Origin: JASJBU01 sp965372385
Lineage (GTDB): Bacteria; Pseudomonadota; Gammaproteobacteria; Chromatiales; Chromatiaceae
Assembly: GCA_965372385.1 (NCBI GenBank)
Contig: CBDVCD010000020.1
Coordinates: forward strand, 1 to 23,840
Length of the DNA: 23,840 nt
Direction: 5' to 3'
In this document: positions 16,447 to 23,793 of the stretch, in pieces
Layout of the letters: each line of letters opens with the position of its first letter
Position numbering within the stretch: position 1 is the first letter of the stretch
The notes under the pieces: generated by a model
What the model saw: only the letters and a program-made list of their open reading frames with translations
What the model was told of the DNA's origin: nothing
The model's database searches: none
Position numbers and translations under genes: made by a program

Positions 16447-16851
16447 TCACGCGACTTTGGATACATGGCGCCGGATTGCACCCAATAATTCATCTTTGGT
16501 AAATGGCTTGGTCAAATACTGCTCCGAGCCCACAATTCGGCCTCTCGCACGATCGAACAGCCCATCCTTGCTTGACAACATGATTACCGGGATATTTTTA
16601 TACACAGCATTGTTTTTAATCAGCGCGCAGGTCTGATATCCATCCAGGCGTGGCATCATGATATCGACGAAGATTACGTCAGGGTGTAAATCAGCTATCA
16701 TCGCCAGGGCTTCGAAACCATCAATAGCGGTTATTACTTCACATCCCGCCTTCTTTAACAGACTCTCCGCGGTGCGTCGGATGGTCTTACTATCATCGAT
16801 GACCATGACCTTGATGCCAGCGAGACCCAACTCATTCTCTTCGGCATTCAC
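16447..16851 (-). CDS. pilG: Type IV pilus response regulator PilG
   Basis: Single-domain CheY-like regulator of 134 residues, first gene of the chemosensory operon. In Pseudomonas phospho-PilG promotes pilus extension and stimulates adenylate cyclase CyaB. The receiver shows D19-D20, phospho-acceptor D63 in FVDIMMPRLDG, SS at 93-94 and K115 in YLTKPF. The start is GTG 16851, supported by GGGGA 7 nt upstream; no better in-frame ATG exists before the conserved VMVIDDS strand. The promoter for the whole pilGHIJ-chpAC set should lie in the divergent region from 16852 toward gshB. Confidence 0.94.
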   Translation of the reverse strand: MNAEENELGLAGIKVMVIDDSKTIRRTAESLLKKAGCEVITAIDGFEALAMIADLHPDVIFVDIMMPRLDGYQTCALIKNNAVYKNIPVIMLSSKDGLFDRARGRIVGSEQYLTKPFTKDELLGAIRRHVSKVA

Positions 16852-16969
16852 AATCTGATCCCCAAATGACAGGCTGTGGATAACATTAAATTTCTCACTT
16901 TAGGTAGTTGTTTGGTCAATTCTCAAACGGGCTAACCGGTCTTATTATCTCTTTATTTATTGGTTTATT

Positions 16970-16980
16970 CCGATAATCGG
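16970..16980. other. 11-bp palindrome, possible operator
   Basis: CCGAT-A-ATCGG is a perfect inverted repeat with a one-base centre in the divergent pilG/gshB region. Such a short palindrome can arise by chance, so an operator role is only suggested by location. Confidence 0.25.
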
Positions 16981-17049
16981 TGTTTGATGCCAGAGAAAAA
17001 TAGCAAGATGTTCATCCATCATCAAGATTTCTCTTCCCAAGAGTTTGAC

Positions 17050-17081
17050 TTGACAAGCAATAATCAGATAAATCGTATCAC
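17050..17081 (+). promoter_or_regulatory. Candidate sigma70 promoter for gshB
   Basis: A consensus TTGACA -35 box at 17050-17055 is followed by a weak -10 candidate in the TCGTATCAC stretch (17073-17081), giving a spacer of 17 to 20 bp depending on the hexamer chosen. It lies about 70 bp upstream of the gshB start. The -10 match is poor, hence low confidence. Confidence 0.35.
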
Positions 17082-17151
17082 TCGCTTCCCCTACAGCGGC
17101 AGTGATTAGAAAAACTTAATTCTTCCAGGCAAGCAAAGTACACTGATAATC

Positions 17152-18102
17152 ATGAGCATTAAACTCGGCATAGTGATGGACCCCATCGAGTCCATTAAAA
17201 TTCACAAAGACAGCAGCTTCGCCATGCTCCTCGCCGCCCAGGCAAAGGGCTGGGAGCTCTACTATCTGCAACAGGAGGATCTTACGCTACGTGACGGCCA
17301 TTGCCACGCGCGGATGCGCAGACTCCTGGTGGAAGATAACCCAACTGGCTGGTATGAGTTTCTGGGTGAGATGACCGCCCCCCTGGAGAGCCTGGATAGC
17401 GTACTCATGCGCAAGGATCCACCGTTCGACATGGAGTACATCTATACAACCTACCTGCTGGAACAGGCTGAACAGCGGGGATGCCTGGTGGTGAATCGTC
17501 CCGCCAGTCTGCGGGATGCCAACGAGAAACTCTTCACCAGTTTCTTTCCCCAATGTTGCCCTCCCACCCTAGTGACAAGGCAATCCGAAGCGATCCGCGA
17601 CTTCGCGCGGGATCAGCAGGACATCATCATCAAACCCCTGGGAGGTATGGGTGGTGCCTCAGTATTCCGGGTCCGCCAGGGCGACCCAAATCTCAGCGTC
17701 ATCATCGAAACCCTGACCCGGCATGGCAGGGAATACACCATGTGCCAGCGCTTCATCCCCGAGATCACCGCTGGAGACAAACGCATCCTGATGGTCGACG
17801 GCGAGGCTGTTCCCTATGCCCTGGCACGCATACCCGCGGAGGGCGAAACCCGGGGCAACCTGGCTGCCGGTGGCCGAGGCGAGGGAGTCCCCCTATCGGA
17901 GCGCGACCGCTGGATCGCCAATCAGGTGGGGCCCGAACTGAAAAAACGTGGCATCCTATTCGCCGGCCTGGATGTGATTGGCGACTATCTAACTGAAATC
18001 AATGTCACCAGCCCAACCTGTATTCGTGAACTCGATCATCAATATGAGCTGGACATCGCCGGTGACCTGATGGATTGTATCGCCAAGTACTTAAACAGAT
18101 AA
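17152..18102 (+). CDS. gshB: Glutathione synthetase
   Basis: Catalyses the ATP-dependent joining of gamma-glutamylcysteine and glycine, the last step of glutathione synthesis, in the cytoplasm. 316 residues, the normal bacterial length. The N terminus IKLGIVMDPIESI is typical. ATP-grasp motifs are clear: IIKPLGGMGGASVFRV, GDKRILMVDG, the glycine-rich RGNLAAGGRGEG, and the metal/substrate motif EINVTSPTCIREL near the C terminus. ATG 17152 fits the conserved start although the Shine-Dalgarno is weak. It is divergent from pilG and directly upstream of the tonB gene, whose Shine-Dalgarno overlaps the gshB stop. The same arrangement exists in Pseudomonas. Identification is secure. Confidence 0.97.
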   Translation: MSIKLGIVMDPIESIKIHKDSSFAMLLAAQAKGWELYYLQQEDLTLRDGHCHARMRRLLVEDNPTGWYEFLGEMTAPLESLDSVLMRKDPPFDMEYIYTTYLLEQAEQRGCLVVNRPASLRDANEKLFTSFFPQCCPPTLVTRQSEAIRDFARDQQDIIIKPLGGMGGASVFRVRQGDPNLSVIIETLTRHGREYTMCQRFIPEITAGDKRILMVDGEAVPYALARIPAEGETRGNLAAGGRGEGVPLSERDRWIANQVGPELKKRGILFAGLDVIGDYLTEINVTSPTCIRELDHQYELDIAGDLMDCIAKYLNR

Positions 18103-18105
18103 AGG
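18101..18105 (+). promoter_or_regulatory. Shine-Dalgarno fixing the GTG start of tonB
   Basis: AAAGG overlaps the gshB stop codon and lies 5 nt before GTG 18111. It favours this start over the in-frame TTG at 18075, which sits inside gshB. Confidence 0.65.
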
Positions 18106-18110
18106 CAACT

Positions 18111-18986
18111 GTGTTAGCTTCGTCGGATGACCACCTTGGCTTGATGCTTTTTCTGGCGGCCTGCCTTCATCTCTTCATCATTCTGGGTATCAGTTTTGAG
18201 TTCGAAGAGAGAAATAAAAAAAAATATCGCCAGCAGAGCCTGGAAATCATGGTGGTTCAGCATCCCAAGGAGCCACCGAAGTCGGAGGAGAAGGCCGATT
18301 ATCTGGCTCAGACCCGTCAGAGCGGCGCCGGAGAACAGTCGAAAAAGGCCAGACCCACAACCGAAGCTCCAGTCACTCCGAAGCAAAGAATCGCCCCACT
18401 GCCCAGCCAAAATCAAGCCCGGCAGGCCATCCCGGAAACCGCAAGGAGAGCGCAAAAACCGCTCATCACACAGACAAAATCACGCCAGAAGATAGTAACC
18501 GACGAGACCAAGCCTGTTATTCAGACCCCGCCAAAACCCACCTCGGCTCAGCTATTTGCCAGCAGGAACCAGGAAATAGCGCATCTCACGGCCGAACTTG
18601 AGCGAAAAACTCAGGCCTATGCCAAACTGCCAAAGCGCAAAGCCATCAGTGCCAGTACCAAAGAGTATAAATACGCCTCCTACCTGGATGCCTGGCGACG
18701 CAAGGTGGAGCGAATCGGCAACCTCAACTATCCGGACCAGGCCAAGCGACAAAAACTCTACGGCAACCTGATCCTGCATGTTGCGGTAAGAAAGGATGGC
18801 AGCGTCGAGCAAATCCGGGTATTGCACTCTTCCGGACACAAACTGCTTGACGATGCCGCGATCAGAATCGTGCGTCTGGCTGCTCCCTACTCGCCCTTTC
18901 CCCAGGAAATCCGCCAGGAAACAGATATTCTGGACATCACCCGCACCTGGCAATTCCTGCGTAGCGACCTGTTGGATTCGAAGTGA
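18111..18986 (+). CDS. tonB3: TonB family protein, TonB3-like
   Basis: Energy-transducing TonB family protein, 291 residues from GTG 18111. One N-terminal membrane helix (about residues 9-28) is followed by a charged periplasmic linker rich in Lys, Gln, Pro and Ala. The C-terminal TonB domain (about 190-280) shows NYPDQAKRQKLYGNLILHVAVRK (in part), DGSVEQIRVLHSSG, and DAAIRIVRLAAPYSPFP. Unlike the classic TonB, there is no long Glu-Pro/Lys-Pro run. No exbB, exbD or receptor gene is adjacent. By position between gshB and yqgE it corresponds to Pseudomonas TonB3 (PA0406), which is reported as needed for twitching motility and pilus assembly. The family call is strong; the TonB3 role is inferred from synteny. 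Confidence 0.88.
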   Translation: MLASSDDHLGLMLFLAACLHLFIILGISFEFEERNKKKYRQQSLEIMVVQHPKEPPKSEEKADYLAQTRQSGAGEQSKKARPTTEAPVTPKQRIAPLPSQNQARQAIPETARRAQKPLITQTKSRQKIVTDETKPVIQTPPKPTSAQLFASRNQEIAHLTAELERKTQAYAKLPKRKAISASTKEYKYASYLDAWRRKVERIGNLNYPDQAKRQKLYGNLILHVAVRKDGSVEQIRVLHSSGHKLLDDAAIRIVRLAAPYSPFPQEIRQETDILDITRTWQFLRSDLLDSK

Positions 18987-19062
18987 CCCACCCGATACAG
19001 CAGAACGCCCTCGTGCTTGAATATCGGTTGCAGCCATCCCCCTCTGACGGGATACTATAAAG

Positions 19063-19626
19063 ATGCGTCCGGAGAGTTATCTTACCAATCATTTTCTCAT
19101 CGCCATGCCCAACCTGGCGGACCCCAACTTTTTCCATACCGTCACCTATATCTGTGAGCATAGCAATGAAGGCACTATGGGGCTGGTGATCAACCGCCCG
19201 ATGGGATTGCATCTTGCTGACATCTTTGCCCAGCTGGAGATTGAGTTTACGGATACCAGCGTCTCTGACCAGCCCGTCTACCTGGGTGGCCCGGTCCAGG
19301 GAGACCGCGGATTCGTACTGCATGACTCCACCTCAGAGTGGGACTCGACCCTGAAAGTCACGCAAGAGATCAGTGTGACCACCTCGTTTGACATCCTGCA
19401 GGCGATCGCGGCGGGCAAGGGTCCCGTCAATTCACTGGTCACCTTGGGTTATGCCGGCTGGGGAGCCGGCCAACTGGAAGAGGAGATAACACAAAACGCC
19501 TGGCTCAACGGCCCGGCGCAGAGTGACATCATCTTCAAACGGGCCAGCCAGGATCGCTGGCAGGCCGCTGCCGACCTGCTGGGAGTGGATCTAAACCTGC
19601 TGAGCAGTGATGTCGGCCACGCCTGA
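19063..19626 (+). CDS. yqgE: YqgE/AlgH family protein (UPF0301)
   Basis: 187-residue member of the YqgE/AlgH family, whose molecular function is not established; in Pseudomonas the homologue algH was linked to alginate regulation. Family signatures are all present: NHFLIAMPNLADPNFFHTV, then GTMGLVINRPMG, VYLGGPVQGDRGFVLH and LGYAGWGAGQLEEEI. No signal peptide or membrane segment. ATG 19063 gives the expected N terminus, but there is no strong Shine-Dalgarno. It follows tonB after 76 bp, and its stop TGA abuts the ruvX start directly, so the two genes are almost certainly co-translated; this pairing is widespread in proteobacteria. Confidence 0.95.
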   Translation: MRPESYLTNHFLIAMPNLADPNFFHTVTYICEHSNEGTMGLVINRPMGLHLADIFAQLEIEFTDTSVSDQPVYLGGPVQGDRGFVLHDSTSEWDSTLKVTQEISVTTSFDILQAIAAGKGPVNSLVTLGYAGWGAGQLEEEITQNAWLNGPAQSDIIFKRASQDRWQAAADLLGVDLNLLSSDVGHA

Positions 19627-20031
19627 ATGGCAACCCTGCTTGGGTTTGACTATGGCACTCGCAAGATTGGCGTTGCCGTTGGCCAGACCGTGACCGGCAC
19701 GGCAAGCGCATTGAAAACCCTGTTATCGGTCAAAAACCGGCCGGACTGGGAGCGCATCGGGCAACTCATTGAAGAGTGGAAACCCGATGCCTTGATCGTT
19801 GGTCTTCCCTTGAACCTTGACGATTCCGAGACGGATGCAACAATCCCGGCCCTGCGCTTTTCCCGTCAGCTGGAGGGACGATTCCATCTCAAAGTCCATC
19901 TGGCGGATGAACGATTTACCTCTGCCGAGGCCCGAGACCGGTTGGGACAGAAGGTCAAAGAGGTCGGAAAATACGACGCCATGGCGGCAAAACTGATCCT
20001 GGAGACCTGGCTGAGTGACAACCCCAATTGA
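19627..20031 (+). CDS. ruvX: Putative pre-16S rRNA nuclease / Holliday junction resolvase RuvX
   Basis: 134-residue RNase H-fold nuclease of the YqgF/RuvX family, implicated in maturation of the 16S rRNA 5' end and proposed as a resolvase. Motif I is LGFDYGTRKIGVAVG with catalytic D8. VGLPLNLDD and LADERFTS supply the acidic second motif, and the C-terminal KYDAMAAKLILETWL contains the conserved Asp. Length is normal. The ATG begins immediately after the yqgE stop, and pyrR follows after 32 bp. Identification is secure. Confidence 0.96.
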   Translation: MATLLGFDYGTRKIGVAVGQTVTGTASALKTLLSVKNRPDWERIGQLIEEWKPDALIVGLPLNLDDSETDATIPALRFSRQLEGRFHLKVHLADERFTSAEARDRLGQKVKEVGKYDAMAAKLILETWLSDNPN

Positions 20032-20063
20032 ATTCGCCGAAGAGATAAACAAAAGGTAATCCT

Positions 20064-20624
20064 ATGCAGGTAGAAAAATTCATGGACGCCGATGAGGTGG
20101 AGTCGCTGGTCGACGTCATGGCAGGCAAGCTATGGAGCTTGCTCAACCAACGCCAGATCCAGAATCCGCTGATCATCGGCATCCGTACCGGTGGGGTCTG
20201 GGTGGCCGAAATGTTGCATGCAGAGCTCGGTCTTGCCGATCCCCTCGGCACGCTGGACATCTCCTTTTACCGAGACGATTTCACCCGCATCGGCATGAAT
20301 CCGGAGGTCCACCCCTCCAACCTGCCAACCCCGGTGGACGACCGCCACATTATCCTGGTCGACGACGTGCTGCATACCGGCCGCACCATCCGCGCCGCAC
20401 TCAATGAGATCTTCGACTACGGCCGTCCGGCGTCACTGATTCTCGCAACCCTGGTAGACCGGGGTGGGCGGGAACTGCCAATCCAGCCCGATGTGGTCGG
20501 GGTGAAGCCCCCGCTGGAAAATAATCAGCATATCACCCTCACCGGCCCCGATCCCCTTGGTCTGGTAATTGGGCAAGAGTCCAATCGCAGCTCACGCATC
20601 CAGGAGCATGAGATCGAGCCATGA
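20064..20624 (+). CDS. pyrR: PyrR family pyrimidine regulator / uracil phosphoribosyltransferase
   Basis: 186-residue type I phosphoribosyltransferase fold protein. The PRPP-binding motif is IILVDDVLHTGRTIRAA (residues 96-112), and SFYRDDFTR is the PyrR signature. In Bacillus PyrR controls transcription attenuation of pyr genes and has uracil phosphoribosyltransferase activity; in Pseudomonas the homologue is also beside pyrB. ATG 20064 has AAAAGG 7 nt upstream. Only 32 bp separate it from ruvX, too little for a Bacillus-type attenuator leader, so regulation by that route is not visible here. The stop overlaps the pyrB start (ATGA), implying coupled translation. Confidence 0.95.
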   Translation: MQVEKFMDADEVESLVDVMAGKLWSLLNQRQIQNPLIIGIRTGGVWVAEMLHAELGLADPLGTLDISFYRDDFTRIGMNPEVHPSNLPTPVDDRHIILVDDVLHTGRTIRAALNEIFDYGRPASLILATLVDRGGRELPIQPDVVGVKPPLENNQHITLTGPDPLGLVIGQESNRSSRIQEHEIEP

Positions 20625-21604
20625 GCCAAGCCGCCGTCAATCTTCAACTGGACAAGACAGGCAGGCTACTGCATTTCCTCACCATCGACGGCCTGAGCCG
20701 TGAGATACTCAGCGAGATCCTCGACCTCACTGAAGGCTTCACCGGGGTCTCCGAACGTACGGTAAAGAAGGTACCACTGTGCCGCGGAAAGGTGGTTGCC
20801 AACCTCTTCTTCGAGACCAGCACCCGCACCCGCACCACCTTCGAACTGGCGGCTAAAAGACTCTCGGCGGATGTGCTCAATCTCAATATCAGCGCCTCCG
20901 CCACCTCCAAGGGCGAGACCCTGCTCGATACCCTGCGTAACCTGGAGGCGATGAACGTGGACATGTTCGTAGTGCGCCACCCCTCCAGCGGCACTGCCCA
21001 TTTCATCGCCCAGCACGCCGATCCTGGGGTAGGGATAATGAACGCCGGTGACGGCCGCCACGCCCACCCGACTCAGGCCATGCTCGATATGTTCACCATC
21101 CGCCGCCACAAGGGGGACTTTGCCGGACTCCGGGTAGCCATAGTGGGTGATATTCTCCACTCCCGGGTGGCCCGTTCGCAGATTCTCGCCCTCAATACCC
21201 TGGGGGTATCCGAGGTCCGGGTGGTCGCCCCCAAGACCCTGCTCCCCGCCGACGCCCGCAGCCTGGGCGTGCATGTCTACCATGAACTGGACCAGGGCAT
21301 ACGCGATGTGGATGTGATCATCATGCTGCGCCTGCAGCGAGAGCGTATGCAAGGTGCCATGCTGCCCAGTGAACACGAGTACTTCCAGCTCTTCGGTCTC
21401 ACCGAACAACGTCTGGCCAAAGCGGACTCAGAGGCAATCGTCATGCATCCAGGCCCCATCAATCGGGGTGTGGAGATGGACTCTCAGGTAGCCGACGGTC
21501 ACCGTTCGGTCATCCTGCAGCAGGTCAGTTATGGCATCGCGGTGCGCATGGCGGTGATCTCCATGGTCATCGGCAGTCAGAATATGCGGGCGCAGGAGGT
21601 ATGA
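20621..21604 (+). CDS. pyrB: Aspartate carbamoyltransferase catalytic subunit
   Basis: Condenses carbamoyl phosphate and aspartate to carbamoyl-aspartate, the committed step of pyrimidine synthesis. 327 residues, somewhat longer than the Escherichia coli subunit because of an N-terminal extension typical of the Pseudomonas-type (class A) enzyme. The carbamoyl-phosphate loop is FFETSTRTRTTFE with S67-T68-R69-T70; SKGETLLDT holds K97 of the mobile loop; VRHPSSG, HPTQAMLDM and MHPGPINRG are the other active-site motifs. All catalytic residues look present. It overlaps pyrR by 4 bp and precedes the catalytically dead dihydroorotase gene by 4 bp, with which it should assemble into a dodecamer. No pyrI regulatory subunit is present in the window. 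Confidence 0.97.
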   Translation: MSQAAVNLQLDKTGRLLHFLTIDGLSREILSEILDLTEGFTGVSERTVKKVPLCRGKVVANLFFETSTRTRTTFELAAKRLSADVLNLNISASATSKGETLLDTLRNLEAMNVDMFVVRHPSSGTAHFIAQHADPGVGIMNAGDGRHAHPTQAMLDMFTIRRHKGDFAGLRVAIVGDILHSRVARSQILALNTLGVSEVRVVAPKTLLPADARSLGVHVYHELDQGIRDVDVIIMLRLQRERMQGAMLPSEHEYFQLFGLTEQRLAKADSEAIVMHPGPINRGVEMDSQVADGHRSVILQQVSYGIAVRMAVISMVIGSQNMRAQEV

Positions 21605-21608
21605 GCCG

Positions 21609-22928
21609 ATGAAAAAGCAAAATCTCAGCATTCTCAACGGCCGCGTGATCGACCCGGCCAATGGCATCGACCAGATCACTGGCCTGCATATCTCGAAGGG
21701 GAAGATTCACGCCATGGGCGAGACCCCGAAAGGATTCGAGGCCGAGGTGATCGATGCCTCCGGCCAGGTGGTCTGTCCTGGGCTGATCGACCTCTGTGCC
21801 AATCTGCGGGAGCCCGGCGCTGAACACAAGGCCACCATCGCCAGTGAGACAGCCGCTGCCGCCAGCGCCGGCATCACCACCCTCTGCTGCCCACCGGATA
21901 CCCATCCCATCATCGACACCCCGGCGGTGGCAGGACAGATCAAGAACAAGGCCAAGCAGGCGGGCTATTGCCGCCTGCTGCCTCAGGGAGCGCAAACCCG
22001 GGGCCTGGCAGGCAAACAGCTGAGCGAGATGGCCGCCTTGAAAATGGCCGGCTGCATCGCGGTCTCCAACGCCTACCAGCCCATCGTCAGCACTCTGGTG
22101 CAGCGTCGCACCCTGGAGTATGCCGCCACTTTCGACCTGCTGAGCATGATCCGCCCGGAAGATCCCTCTCTCGCCAATCATGGTTGCGCCAACGAGGGCA
22201 GGGTAGCCGACCGATTGGGACTACCGGGTATTCCCCATGCCGCGGAGACCGTCGCGGTGGCGACCCTGCTGGCACTGGTGGAGCAAACCGGGGCCAGGAT
22301 CCATTTCCAGACCCTCTCCACCGACCGGGCGGCACGCATGCTGGCCCGCGCCCGCTACGACAATCAAGCGGTGACCGCGGACGTGGCGATCCACCAACTG
22401 TTTCTCACCGAGCTGGACATGGAGGGATTCGACAGCCGCACCCATGTCAGGCCACCGCTACGTACCGCTAGCGATCGGGATGGCCTGCGCCGGGCCTTGG
22501 CAGACAACGTGATCACCGCCATCTGCTCCGATCACCAGCCCCATGAGGCCGATGCCAAGGCGTCTCCCTTTCCGGATACCGAGCCCGGTATTTCCGGCCT
22601 GGAGAGCCTGCTCCCCTTGACCCTGAAACTGGTACAGGAGGGGGTGATGGACCTGAGCAACGCCATCGCCCGACTGACCTGTGGACCGGCGGATATCCTG
22701 GGCTTGCCACAAGGCCGTCTGGGAGTCGGTTCACCCGCCGATATCTGTATTTTCGATCCCGAGCATCACTGGACCCTGGCAGCGGAGAAGTTGTTAAGCC
22801 AGGGTAAAAACACCCCCTTCGATGGCTGGGAACTGCCCGGCCAAGTCAGCTATACCCTGCTACAGGGCCGGATCGTCTACGCCCGGGAAACGTCTCAGGA
22901 GTCAGCTCATGAACAAACCTCAGCGTGA
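21609..22928 (+). CDS. pyrC': Non-catalytic dihydroorotase-like subunit (PyrC')
   Basis: 439-residue amidohydrolase-fold protein of the type I dihydroorotase family. The metal-binding HxH of active enzymes (PGLIDxHxHxR) is replaced: residues 57-67 read PGLIDLCANLR, with C63 and N65 where the histidines should be. A second usual His site is also altered (IHFQTLST rather than a CHxST pattern). The Asp of the SDHQPH motif (D308) remains. This is the pattern of Pseudomonas PyrC' (PA0401), an inactive partner needed for PyrB assembly and activity. The start ATG 21609 is 4 bp after pyrB. A functional dihydroorotase must be encoded elsewhere. Its last 20 bp overlap the pyrK start. Family and loss of metal ligands are seen directly; the structural role is inferred. 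Confidence 0.93.
   Translation: MKKQNLSILNGRVIDPANGIDQITGLHISKGKIHAMGETPKGFEAEVIDASGQVVCPGLIDLCANLREPGAEHKATIASETAAAASAGITTLCCPPDTHPIIDTPAVAGQIKNKAKQAGYCRLLPQGAQTRGLAGKQLSEMAALKMAGCIAVSNAYQPIVSTLVQRRTLEYAATFDLLSMIRPEDPSLANHGCANEGRVADRLGLPGIPHAAETVAVATLLALVEQTGARIHFQTLSTDRAARMLARARYDNQAVTADVAIHQLFLTELDMEGFDSRTHVRPPLRTASDRDGLRRALADNVITAICSDHQPHEADAKASPFPDTEPGISGLESLLPLTLKLVQEGVMDLSNAIARLTCGPADILGLPQGRLGVGSPADICIFDPEHHWTLAAEKLLSQGKNTPFDGWELPGQVSYTLLQGRIVYARETSQESAHEQTSA
22897..22901 (+). promoter_or_regulatory. Shine-Dalgarno fixing the ATG start of pyrK
   Basis: AGGAG lies 7 nt before ATG 22909 and inside the end of pyrC'. It favours this start over an in-frame upstream codon at 22822 that would add 29 unlikely residues. 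Confidence 0.8.
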
Positions 22929-23793
22929 CACGATTTTTCTCGAGAAGGCCGAGATCCTTTCGCATCAGGCCTTCCCGGGTGAACAGTTCATCCTGCGCCT
23001 CCAGGCCCCACAATGTGCGGCCAGGGCCCTGCCAGGCAGTTTTGTACACCTGCAGTGCGATCCACTGCAACCCATGCGCAGACCGATTTCGATCATGCGG
23101 GTTTCCGCCAGCCTGGGTTGGGTCGAGTTGCTGTATAAACGGGTCGGCAGCGGCACCCGGCTGCTCTCCCAGCGCAAGCCCGGCGAGACCATCAGCCTGC
23201 TCGGTCCCATTGGCCAGCCCTTTACACCCTCCCCCGGGCACAGCAGACCCTTGCTGATCGGTGGCGGTGTAGGCATGCCGCCGATGATCTTCCTGGCGGA
23301 TGCCTTGAGAAACGAGCGTGACAAACAGGTCTTTGTCATTCTCGGCTCCGAGGTACCCTTTCCCTTCTCGCCCAGGCCCTCCAATATCCTGATCCCCGGT
23401 CTGCCGGAGGGCGTCATCGCCAGCATGCCCCTGCTTGACGATTGGGGAGTGGCTTGCCGGCTTGCCAGTCTGCAGGACCTGCCCGGCTGCTATCAGGGCT
23501 ATGTCACCGACCTGGCCCGCCACGGGTTGAACTCGCTGGATCAGGCTGCGCGGAAAGAGGTGGAGATCTTCTCCTGCGGCCCCCATCCGATGCTAGAGGC
23601 GGTGGCGCAACTGGCGGCGGAGTTCGACCTGCCCTGCCAGGTCTCACTGGAGGAGTTCATGGCCTGCGCGGTCGGTGGCTGCGCCGGTTGTGTGGTGGAA
23701 GTGAACACCCCGGAAGGACCGGCTATGAAGCGGGTCTGTGTGGATGGCCCGGTATTCGATGCCCGGGTCGTGTTGTGGTCTTTTTATGTTTAA
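22909..23793 (+). CDS. pyrK: Dihydroorotate dehydrogenase electron transfer subunit PyrK-like
   Basis: 294-residue iron-sulfur flavoprotein of the ferredoxin reductase family. The FAD-binding motif is RRPIS (57-61), the NAD-binding region has GGGVGMPP (118-125) and CGPHPML (223-229), and the C-terminal 2Fe-2S ligands are C253, C258, C261 and C277 with PyrK spacing. In class 1B dihydroorotate dehydrogenase PyrK passes electrons from the PyrD flavin to NAD+. Its position right behind pyrC', overlapping it by 20 bp, supports a pyrimidine role. No pyrD is in the window. The alternative is another member of the family, such as an NfnA/SudB-like or hydrogenase-associated reductase subunit. Cofactor motifs are clear; the exact partner is inferred. 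Confidence 0.85.
   Translation: MNKPQRDTIFLEKAEILSHQAFPGEQFILRLQAPQCAARALPGSFVHLQCDPLQPMRRPISIMRVSASLGWVELLYKRVGSGTRLLSQRKPGETISLLGPIGQPFTPSPGHSRPLLIGGGVGMPPMIFLADALRNERDKQVFVILGSEVPFPFSPRPSNILIPGLPEGVIASMPLLDDWGVACRLASLQDLPGCYQGYVTDLARHGLNSLDQAARKEVEIFSCGPHPMLEAVAQLAAEFDLPCQVSLEEFMACAVGGCAGCVVEVNTPEGPAMKRVCVDGPVFDARVVLWSFYV

Larger units (their letters stand above)
16852..17151. promoter_or_regulatory. Divergent intergenic control region between pilG and gshB
   Basis: About 300 bp without a gene, visibly richer in A and T than the flanking coding DNA. It must hold the promoter of the leftward chemosensory operon and that of gshB-tonB. A TTGACA box lies at 17050-17055 for the rightward direction. 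For the leftward direction I see GATAAT and TTTAAT sequences on the minus strand but no convincing -35 at proper spacing. An 11-bp palindrome is at 16970-16980. I found no coding potential and no structured RNA. Confidence 0.7.

Noticed and set aside
19028..19056. TTGCAG and GATACT at 17-bp spacing before yqgE, considered as a promoter
   Set aside because: Both hexamers match weakly and the transcription start would fall almost on the start codon.
20032..20063. PyrR-type attenuator leader before pyrR
   Set aside because: Only 32 bp separate ruvX and pyrR and no hairpin set is present.
20666..21409. 247-codon reading frame on the minus strand inside pyrB
   Set aside because: Antisense shadow of pyrB, whose catalytic motifs are all on the plus strand.
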